From Nitrogeniibacter sp050293885 (GTDB lineage Bacteria; Pseudomonadota; Gammaproteobacteria; Burkholderiales; Rhodocyclaceae), in assembly GCA_050293885.1 (NCBI GenBank), contig JBNKNO010000002.1:62001-126000 (forward strand): 64,000 nt of DNA, read 5' to 3'. Of the stretch, positions 55,047-64,000 are shown piece by piece. Under the pieces are notes generated by a model. That model ran no database searches and had not been told where the DNA came from. It saw only the letters and a program-made list of their open reading frames with translations. Numbering within the stretch: position 1 is the stretch's first letter; the number at the start of each line of letters is the position of its first letter. Both the position numbers and the translations under genes were made by a program.

Positions 55047-55070
55047 CGATATATCCTCCAGAAGATAGCG
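55047..55070. promoter_or_regulatory. ModE-like palindrome in the aor/moeA divergent promoter region
   Basis: CGATATAT-N8-AGATAGCG is a 24-base inverted repeat. Its half-sites, CGATATAT and (reversed) CGCTATCT, fit the ModE-type pattern CGNTATNT with eight bases between, as in the Escherichia coli modA operator as I recall it. It is in the 289-base gap between aorA and moeA. A second, overlapping inverted repeat (CCTCCAGA at 55055-55062 and TCTGGAGG at 55083-55090) could bind another regulator. Confidence 0.5.
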
Positions 55071-55286
55071 CTGGCTACCATATCTGGAGGGCACCATTTC
55101 CTCCCTCACGCGGCCACTGGTTGCAGTACCGCGAACGTGGTGTCAGCATAACGCGAAAGCCTCGATTGTCAACGGGCGCAAATCCAGCACTGGCGGTGTT
55201 TTTGGACCAATTGCACTGCGATGCAATAGACGCACTGCAGCACAACCGCTACCATCGTGCCGCCAGCTCACGAAAACGGAACTTGC

Positions 55287-56540
55287 ATGAACAACCAGAC
55301 CGCCAGCAACAGCACTGCAAGCCGGACCGCGCTATCGGTAGAAGAGGCGCGGCAATCGATCATTTCAGCGCTCAATCCGATTCGAGGCTGGGAAAGCGTC
55401 GCTATCCGTGATGCGCTCGGTCGCGTCCTGGCAAAAGATGTTGTTGCGCCGCACAATGTGCCCGCACATGACAATTCGGCCATGGATGGGTATGCACTCA
55501 GCAGTGCCGACTGCGCCGGGGAAGACACGAGTACGCTGAAGGTCGTGGGGACGGCACTTGCGGGCAACGCGTTCTCGGGCCAGATCGGCGAGGGGCAGGC
55601 CGTGCGCATCATGACCGGTGCCATGGTGCCCCGCGGCGCCGACTGCATCGTGCCGCAGGAATTTGCCACGGCCACCGGCGACAGCGTCACCATCAATGGC
55701 CGGCTCAAGGCCGGACAAAACATTCGCCGCGCCGGCGAAGATCTCACCAAGGACGCGCCGGCCCTGAAGGCGGGCACGCGGGTCGGCCCCGCCGAACTCG
55801 GCCTGATCGCCTCACTGGGGGTCGCCGAGGTTACCGTTGTGCGCCGCCTGCGGGTGGCGTTTTTCTCCACCGGCGATGAAGTCGCCTCCATCGGCAAACC
55901 GCTGGCGCCCGGACAGATATACGACAGCAACCGCTACACGCTCTACGGCGTACTCACCCGGCTCGGTTGCGACCTGATCGACATGGGGGTCATCCCGGAT
56001 CGACCGGAGGCCATCGAAGCCGCCTTTACCGACGCAGCGAGCACCGCCGATGTCATTCTGACTTCCGGTGGCGTATCGGTGGGCGAAGCGGACTTCATCA
56101 AGGAGATGGTCAACCGTCTGGGCAAGGTCGACTTCTGGAAGCTCAACATCAAGCCCGGTCGCCCCATGGCCTTCGGACGAATCGGCGACACCTGGCTGTT
56201 TGGCCTGCCCGGCAATCCGGTGGCGGTGATGGTGACCTTCTACCAGTTCGTGCAGGATGCGCTATTGGCGCTGATGGGCGTCACCCCGCTGCCCGATCGA
56301 CCGACCCATCCTGCCCGCTGTCTGACCGACATCCGCAAGATGCCGGGGCGTCGCGAGTATGTTCGTGCCGTGCTGCGCCAGGAAGCGGGTGAATCGGTGG
56401 TCAGCCCGACAGGCGCCCAAGGCTCGGGGGTGCTGAGTTCCATGTCGGACGCGAACTGCTTCATCGTGCTGCCGGAATCTCGCGACAGTGTGGCGGCTGG
56501 CGAGACCGTGGACATCCAGCTGTTTGAGGGCCTGGTCTGA
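55287..56540 (+). CDS. moeA: Molybdopterin molybdenumtransferase (MoeA-like)
   Basis: A 417-residue enzyme that inserts the oxyanion into adenylylated molybdopterin. NVPAHDNSAMDGYAL, IMTGAMVPRGADCIV, FFSTGDEV and SGGVSVGEADF are MoeA signatures; LPGNPVAVMVTF closes the active site. It is divergent from the aor operon and probably a paralogue that loads tungsten for AorB, which is an inference from position. A strong terminator follows. Confidence 0.93.
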   Translation: MNNQTASNSTASRTALSVEEARQSIISALNPIRGWESVAIRDALGRVLAKDVVAPHNVPAHDNSAMDGYALSSADCAGEDTSTLKVVGTALAGNAFSGQIGEGQAVRIMTGAMVPRGADCIVPQEFATATGDSVTINGRLKAGQNIRRAGEDLTKDAPALKAGTRVGPAELGLIASLGVAEVTVVRRLRVAFFSTGDEVASIGKPLAPGQIYDSNRYTLYGVLTRLGCDLIDMGVIPDRPEAIEAAFTDAASTADVILTSGGVSVGEADFIKEMVNRLGKVDFWKLNIKPGRPMAFGRIGDTWLFGLPGNPVAVMVTFYQFVQDALLALMGVTPLPDRPTHPARCLTDIRKMPGRREYVRAVLRQEAGESVVSPTGAQGSGVLSSMSDANCFIVLPESRDSVAAGETVDIQLFEGLV

Positions 56541-56561
56541 CCCGGCCGCACCGAGCGCACA

Positions 56562-56592
56562 AAAAAACGCCGGGATAAACCCGGCGTTTTTG
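56562..56592. terminator. Bidirectional terminator after moeA
   Basis: AAAAAAACGCCGGG and CCCGGCGTTTTT pair across ATAAA, serving moeA and the convergent OmpA-type gene. Confidence 0.9.
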
Positions 56593-56610
56593 CGTCAACC
56601 ACGCGACGAC

Positions 56611-57144
56611 TCATTGTGCGCTGATCAGCACCTCGACCCGACGATTGGCGGCACGCCCCTCGGCAGTCGCATTATCGGCGACGGGCTCGTCCTCTCCCTT
56701 GCCTTGTGCAACCATCCGCGCGGTCTCGACACCCTTGCCGGCAATATATGCGACCACGGCTTCGGCGCGCGCCTCGGAAAGCGACTGGTTGTAGCCGGCA
56801 CTGCCCGCGCTGTCGGTATGACCGATCACGGTCGCCTGACTTTGCGACACGGCCGTCATGGCGGTCGCAATCCGATCGAGTGCGGCCTGGGCGGCCGGAT
56901 CGATCGCACTGCTGCCCGAAGCAAAGGCCATCTCGCCCGGCATGGTCACGCGCAGTGCATCAGTCGTCGCTTCGAGTGCCAGGCCCATCGACTCGAGTGA
57001 CCCGAGTTGCGCTTTCAATTGATCCATCGGCGAGACGACGACCGGCTCGGGCATCGCTTTGGGTGCCGGTTCAGCGGGCGGTTTGGTGGCACATGCGGAC
57101 AACAGGGCGAGGGAAGCGAATGCGATCAGGATGATGGATTTCAT
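56611..57144 (-). CDS. OmpA-family lipoprotein
   Basis: A 177-residue lipoprotein with a lipobox LLSAC (Cys about residue 18) and a Pro/Ala linker. The C-terminal OmpA domain (about residues 65-175) binds peptidoglycan: VIGHTDSAGSAGYNQSLSEA and GRAANRRVEVLI hold the conserved ligand residues. It ties the outer membrane to the cell wall. AAGAGG precedes the ATG at 57144. Confidence 0.93.
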   Translation of the reverse strand: MKSIILIAFASLALLSACATKPPAEPAPKAMPEPVVVSPMDQLKAQLGSLESMGLALEATTDALRVTMPGEMAFASGSSAIDPAAQAALDRIATAMTAVSQSQATVIGHTDSAGSAGYNQSLSEARAEAVVAYIAGKGVETARMVAQGKGEDEPVADNATAEGRAANRRVEVLISAQ

Positions 57145-57264
57145 GAACAACCTCTTGAAACGATGAATTGATTCGTCGACGCGACGGCCAGTTTGCTCGC
57201 CGCGAAAATCTAAACATCATATATCAATTGTCATAATACGAAAGCCGTCAGAAACATGAAGACA

Positions 57265-57293
57265 ACAAAAAGCCCCCGCCGCGGCGGGGGCTT
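57265..57293 (-). terminator. Terminator of icd
   Basis: On the minus strand AGCCCCCGCC-GC-GGCGGGGGCT is followed by TTTTTG. Confidence 0.9.
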
Positions 57294-57311
57294 CGCTGAT
57301 GCGCAAAAGCC

Positions 57312-58556
57312 TTACATACGCGCAATCATGGCATCGCCGAACTCGGAGCACGACACTTCGTCGGCCCCTTCCATGAGTCGGGCAAAGTCGTAGGTAACCT
57401 GTTTGTCGGCAATCGCGGCTTCCATGGCATTGATGACGCGATCGGCCGCTTCGGTCCACCCCAGGTGGCGCAGCATCATCTCGGCCGAGAGAATCAGCGA
57501 CCCCGGATTGACCTTGTCCAGCCCGGCGTACTTCGGCGCCGTGCCGTGGGTCGCCTCGAAGATGGCGTAGTTGTCCGAGATGTTGGCCCCCGGCGCGATG
57601 CCGATGCCGCCCACCTGCGCCGCCAGTGCGTCGGACACATAGTCGCCATTGAGGTTGAGCGTGGCGATCACGTCGTACTCGCCCGGACGCAGCAGGATCT
57701 GCTGCAGGAAGGCGTCGGCAATCACGTCCTTGACGATGATGTCCCTGCCCGATTTCGGGTTGGTGAACTTGCACCACGGACCGCCGTCCATTTCCACCGC
57801 ACCGAATTCGCTCTTGGCCAAACCGTAGCCGAAGTCGCGGAACGCGCCTTCGGTAAATTTCATGATGTTGCCCTTGTGCACCAATGTGACGCTGGCGCGG
57901 TCGTTATCGATCGCATACTTGATCGCGGCACGCACGAGACGCTCGGTACCCTCTTTGGAGACCGGTTTGATGCCGATACCGGAGGTCTCCGGGAAGCGGA
58001 TCTTGGTCACGCCCATCTCGTTCTGCAGAAAGTCGATGACCTTCTTCGCGCCGTCGCTCATGGCCTGCCATTCGATGCCGCAGTAGATGTCTTCGGTATT
58101 CTCGCGGAAGATGACCATGTCGGTCTTGGACGGATCCTTCAGCGGCGAGGGCACGCCCTTGAAGTAACGCACCGGACGCACGCACTGGTAGAGGTCGAGT
58201 TCCTGACGCAGCGCCACGTTGAGAGAGCGGATGCCGCCGCCCACGGGGGTGGTCATCGGCCCCTTGATCGATACGGAAAATTCCTTGAGCACGTCCAGGG
58301 TCTCTTTTGGAAGCCACTCGTCCGGACCGTAGATCTGGGTGGATTTCTCACCGGCATAGACTTCCATCCAGTGAATCTTCTTCTGGCCGCCATAGGCCTT
58401 TTCCACCGCCGAGTCGATCACCTTCTTCATCACGGGGGTGATATCGATGCCGATACCGTCGCCCTCGATAAAGGGAATGATCGGGTTGTCGGGAACGGGT
58501 TGGCCCGGGACAATCTTTTGCCCTTCGGCGGGAACCTTGATGTGAGATGCGCTCAT
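57312..58556 (-). CDS. icd: NADP isocitrate dehydrogenase, homodimeric type
   Basis: A 414-residue enzyme of the TCA cycle that converts isocitrate to 2-oxoglutarate. IPFIEGDGIGIDITPVM, the phosphorylatable active-site loop region TPVGGGIRSLNVALRQ and FRENTEDIYCGIEW match the Escherichia coli Icd type. The serine in GGGIRSLN is the residue that AceK modifies in the well-studied enzyme. A monomeric-type IDH lies directly upstream on the same strand, and aceK is divergent from that gene. Confidence 0.97.
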   Translation of the reverse strand: MSASHIKVPAEGQKIVPGQPVPDNPIIPFIEGDGIGIDITPVMKKVIDSAVEKAYGGQKKIHWMEVYAGEKSTQIYGPDEWLPKETLDVLKEFSVSIKGPMTTPVGGGIRSLNVALRQELDLYQCVRPVRYFKGVPSPLKDPSKTDMVIFRENTEDIYCGIEWQAMSDGAKKVIDFLQNEMGVTKIRFPETSGIGIKPVSKEGTERLVRAAIKYAIDNDRASVTLVHKGNIMKFTEGAFRDFGYGLAKSEFGAVEMDGGPWCKFTNPKSGRDIIVKDVIADAFLQQILLRPGEYDVIATLNLNGDYVSDALAAQVGGIGIAPGANISDNYAIFEATHGTAPKYAGLDKVNPGSLILSAEMMLRHLGWTEAADRVINAMEAAIADKQVTYDFARLMEGADEVSCSEFGDAMIARM

Positions 58557-58774
58557 TCCTACTCCCTCGTCTTATCACTCGTACAGGACACGCGAGCGTG
58601 CAACCGGAGGCGTCGTCTCCGCACTCCCTGCCCTCACGGGTATGGGCGGGTTCCGGTCATGGCTGCGCCACAAGGCACCGCGGTTGGCGATGCGCTTGCG
58701 TTTTGATTATCGCTCAAAATCCGTTCACTTTCCTGCGGGCGAATTTCCATCGGGCATTCCGGGGCGGATGCAAA

Positions 58775-58799
58775 AACGCCCGACCATCGGCCGGGCGTT
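58775..58799 (-). terminator. Terminator of the monomeric isocitrate dehydrogenase gene
   Basis: On the minus strand ACGCCCGGCC-GAT-GGTCGGGCGT is followed by TTTTG. Confidence 0.87.
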
Positions 58800-58823
58800 C
58801 GTCCACTCACAAAGCCGTCGCGC

Positions 58824-61052
<2,229 letters not shown>

Positions 61053-61470
61053 GAAAAGAACCTCCCTCAAGGTGATGTCGGCGCAGTGGCCGGGCTGTCG
61101 CCAGCAGTTGCCGGCGACACGGTTTCCGGACCGGATCGGCGGTGCGTGTCATGACGTTCCGGCCGGATCTGAACGCCCGGTCCGAAACAAAGCCTGCGGC
61201 ACATCACACTGAATGGCCCGGCTGCCTTGCTGCCCTCTCTACGCGCTGCTCTGCTGGCAAACAAGGTCGCGTGTCATGCGCTTGCGCACACCCCCGGTTT
61301 CCCGGAAAAGGCGCAATTATACTGTTTCAGTCGCCACATCGACGCAGCGCATGCGCACTGGAAGCACGGCGTGGCTTATTAAGAATGTTAGTGGATGCTA
61401 AAATAACGCGGTCTGGCGTGCAGCGGCGTGTTCGTCGCCCGACGCGTCCGACCCGTGTTGAGGAGGCTGC

Positions 61471-63256
61471 ATGGAAGTCGCACTCGGAGAAGGTCCGGTT
61501 GCCCACTCGATCGCCCAGGCGCTGATCGAAGGCTTCAACAAGCACTACCGGATCTTTCGCGAGACCAGCCGCAAGGCCAAGGATCTGNNNNNNNNNNNNN
61601 NNNNNNNNNNNNNNNNNNNNNNNNNNNNNNNNNNNNNNNNNNNNNNNNNNNNNNNNNNNNNNNNNNNNNNNNNNNNNNNNNNNNNNNNNNNNNNNNNNNN
61701 NNNNNNNNNNNNNNNNNNNNNNNNNNNNNNNNNNNNNNNNNNNNNNNNACTGCTCATCAATCACAAGCAGCCCGAGCTGGCCGAGACCTTCTTCAACTCG
61801 GTGTGCTGCAAGATCCTGCATCGCACCTATTTCAACAACGACTATATCTTCGCTCGGCCCGCCATGTCGGTGGAGTTCATCGAATCCTTCCCGCCGGTGT
61901 ATTCGAGTTACTACCTGCATGCAGAGGGCTTTCGCGAGACGGTGCGCCAGATCGTCGACGACTTCGACTGGCAGCGGCCTTTCGACGATCTCGATCGGGA
62001 CCTGGACTACGTGACACGAACCATCGCCGAGTATCTGGGCGAGTGGCCGGAGCGCGAGGTCAACTTCCAGATCCAGGTGCTCTACTCGGCCTTCTACCGC
62101 AACAAGACGGCCTACATCATCGGCAAGGCCATCAACGGCTACAACGAATACCCCTTCGCCATGCCGGTGCGCCACGACGAACACGGCAAGCTCTACATCG
62201 ACACCATTTTGCTCGAGGCCTGGCGCATCTCGGTGCTGTTCTCGCTCTCACGCGCCTACTTCATGGTGGATATGGAAGTGCCCTCGGGCTACGTGCAGTT
62301 CCTGCGCTCGATCATGCCCAACAAGCCGCGCAGCGAGCTGTACACCATGCTGGGGCTGGGCAAGCAGGGCAAGACCATGTTCTTCCGCGACCTCATCTCG
62401 CACCTGCGCCATTCGAACGACCAGTTCATCATCGCACCGGGCATCCGCGGGCTGGTGATGCTGGTGTTCACGCTGCCCTCCTATCCGTATGTGTTCAAGA
62501 TCATCAAGGACGTGTTCGGCGCCTCCAAGAACATGGACCGCCCCACCGTCAAGAAGAAGTACCTGATGGTCAAACACGTCGACCGGGTCGGGCGCATGGC
62601 CGACACGCTTGAGTTCTCCAACGTCGCCCTGCCACTGTCGCGCTTCCACCCCGAACTGCTCAAGGAGCTCAACGATCTGGCCGACTCGTCCTTCGAGATC
62701 GAGGGCGACGCGGTGGTGATCCGCCACCTCTACATCGAGCGGCGCATGACCCCGCTCAACATCTATCTGGAAAACGCCAGCGAAGCGCGCACCGAACACG
62801 CCGTGCGCGAGTACGGCAACGCCATCCGCGAGATGGCGGCGGCCAACATCTTCCCCGGCGACATGCTGTGGAAGAACTTCGGCGTCACCCGCTACGGCCG
62901 AGTGGTGTTCTACGACTACGACGAAATCGAGTACATGACCGATTGCAACTTCCGCGCGATTCCGCCGGCGCCCTACCCGGAGATGGAGATGTCGGGCGAG
63001 GCCTGGTACTCCGGCGGTCCGCACGACATCTTCCCCGAGGAATTCGCCACCTTCCTGCTGGGCCGGCCGGCCATCCGCAAGGCCTTCGTCAAGCATCACA
63101 AGGATCTGCTGAGCCCGAAAGTTCTGGCAGGGCGCGCAGCAGCTCATCCGCGATGGCCACGTGGAAGACTTCTTTCCCTACCCGCTGGAGCTGCGCTTTC
63201 GCAATCGCTTCGCGCCCGACGCCACGCCCACCGACACCGAGGCCATCCCCACATGA
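61471..63256 (+). CDS. aceK: Isocitrate dehydrogenase kinase/phosphatase, with gap and frameshift
   Basis: AceK phosphorylates and dephosphorylates Icd to set flow between TCA cycle and glyoxylate bypass. GAGGAGG precedes the ATG at 61471. After 161 unknown bases (61588-61748) the same frame resumes with LLINHKQPELAETFFNSV. Later motifs include PNKPRSELYTMLGLGKQGKT, the kinase motif FPGDMLWKNFGVTRYGR and VVFYDYDEIEYMTDCNF. At 63118-63120 GAAAG should be GAAG: dropping one A restores the expected ending KFWQGAQQLIRDGHVEDFFP, with TGA at 63254-63256 overlapping the next ATG. As given, the frame runs on into the next gene. About 595 residues if repaired. Confidence 0.93.
61588..61748. other. Assembly gap (161 N)
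   Basis: Unknown bases inside aceK; the frame is the same on both sides. Confidence 1.
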
Positions 63257-64000
63257 ACCCCGCGCGCACCGGACTCACCCTGCTGCTCTCGCTGGCGCTG
63301 CTCGCCCTCGCGCCACTGGCCCACGCAGACGACGCCATCGAACTCACCCCCATCCAAGTGGGCGAGCACAGCTGGTACTTCCAGGGCGAATCCGGCGCCG
63401 CGTCGGCGGCCAACAAGGGCTTCATGTCCAACGCCGGTTTCGTCATCACCAACGACCAGGTCATCGTGTGGGACGGTCTGGGCACCCCCGCCCTCGGTCA
63501 GGCCATGGTCGAGGCCATCCGCAAACTCACCCCGCTGCCGATCAAGCTGGTGATCGCCAGCCACTACCACGCCGACCACATCTACGGGTTGCAGGCGTTC
63601 AAGGCGCTCGGCGCGCAGATCTGGGCGCACGAGAATGCGCACCGCTATCTGAGCAGCGACGTCGCCGTCAATCGGCTCGCGCAACGCCGCGAAGCGCTCT
63701 TCCCGTGGGTCAATGAAGACACCCATCTCGTGCCGCCCGACCGTACCCTCGAGGCCGGCGAATCCTTTTCCCGCGGTGGCATCGACTTCCGCCTGATCGA
63801 CGCCCACGGCTCACATGCGCCGGACGACATGATGTTGCTGGTGGTGAACGACGGCGTGCTCTATTCCGGCGACCTGTTCTTCGACGGCCGCGTGCCGTTC
63901 GTGGGCGACGCCAACACCCGTCACTGGCTCAAGGCACTCGACAACATGCTCGACAGCCACCCCAAGGTCGTCGTGCCGGGCCACGGCCATGCCAGCAAGA
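63253..64000 (+). CDS. Secreted metallo-beta-lactamase-fold hydrolase (3' end outside window)
   Basis: At least 249 residues, cut by the window end. A signal peptide (about residues 1-24, ending LAHADD) precedes an MBL domain. The zinc motif ASHYHADHIYG (HxHxDH type) is near residue 99, a further His lies in DAHGSHAPDD, and the bridging Asp is in YSGDLFFDG. Secreted MBL proteins of this form act on varied esters, thioesters or quinone-related compounds; the substrate is not clear. The ATG overlaps the repaired aceK stop as ATGA, indicating coupled translation. Confidence 0.88.
   Translation, partial: MNPARTGLTLLLSLALLALAPLAHADDAIELTPIQVGEHSWYFQGESGAASAANKGFMSNAGFVITNDQVIVWDGLGTPALGQAMVEAIRKLTPLPIKLVIASHYHADHIYGLQAFKALGAQIWAHENAHRYLSSDVAVNRLAQRREALFPWVNEDTHLVPPDRTLEAGESFSRGGIDFRLIDAHGSHAPDDMMLLVVNDGVLYSGDLFFDGRVPFVGDANTRHWLKALDNMLDSHPKVVVPGHGHASK

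Noticed and set aside
61471..64000. A genuine AceK-MBL fusion protein
   Set aside because: The reading frame is continuous only because of one extra A; the conserved AceK ending and an ATGA overlap appear when it is removed.

Overview
The window is a high-GC chromosomal segment from a respiratory betaproteobacterium. It is most likely Rhodocyclales, in the Aromatoleum/Azoarcus/Thauera/Denitromonas neighbourhood. The evidence is the Aromatoleum-type three-subunit tungsten aldehyde oxidoreductase operon, the homodimeric-E1 pyruvate dehydrogenase operon with a lipoyl-tagged E3, a TRAP dicarboxylate transporter, and many c-type cytochromes. Four runs of N (32443-32801, 33529-33859, 51958-52163, 61588-61748) mark scaffold gaps, all inside or beside genes. 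The species assignment is an inference from gene content only.

Region 1 (1-15.9 kb) is a cytochrome island. A nonaheme (or larger) cytochrome c cut by the window edge is followed, with overlapping genes, by ResB- and CcsA-type haem-attachment proteins, a shortened haem-copper-oxidase-like membrane protein, a TPR protein and a Tll0287-type monohaem protein. Next come two Sel1 proteins around a sigma-54 two-component pair, a small cytochrome c, two related periplasmic beta-propeller proteins and a Crp/Fnr regulator. On the opposite strand a GEMM-I (cyclic-di-GMP type) riboswitch precedes a small secreted protein and a trihaem cytochrome. The set looks like a respiratory or extracytoplasmic electron-transfer system with its own maturation and control genes.

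Region 2 (15.9-24.4 kb) holds tRNA-Ala(CGC), a sua5-purK-purE-folD cluster, and a FixJ-type regulator with a PAS kinase divergent from a solute-binding protein. Region 3 (24.8-30.9 kb) is aceE-aceF-lpdA. Region 4 (31-42 kb) is accessory: a REP-associated transposase between REP hairpins, a sodium:solute symporter, a MerR regulator with an evident operator, a carboxymuconolactone-decarboxylase-like protein, bacteriohemerythrin, an MFS carrier, NDH-2 and an OPT transporter. Region 5 (42-47 kb) holds dctPQM and a diguanylate cyclase.

Region 6 (47-56.6 kb) is a probable nine-gene operon on the minus strand. It runs aorABC, a MoaD-like carrier, an unknown gene, tupBCA (tungstate ABC transporter) and a DUF1566 protein, and a moeA gene diverges from it. 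A ModE-like palindrome lies in the shared promoter region. It joins metal import, cofactor assembly and the tungsten enzyme in one unit. Region 7 (56.6-64 kb) has an OmpA-type lipoprotein, both known NADP isocitrate dehydrogenase types side by side, aceK (the isocitrate dehydrogenase kinase/phosphatase, frameshifted in this sequence) and a truncated metallo-beta-lactamase-fold gene.

A palindromic repeat occurs three times (12221-12492, 14475-14586, 41871-42034). Its terminal TAGGG supplies the stop codon of the gene next to it in every possible case, and at the second copy it does so for both convergent genes.
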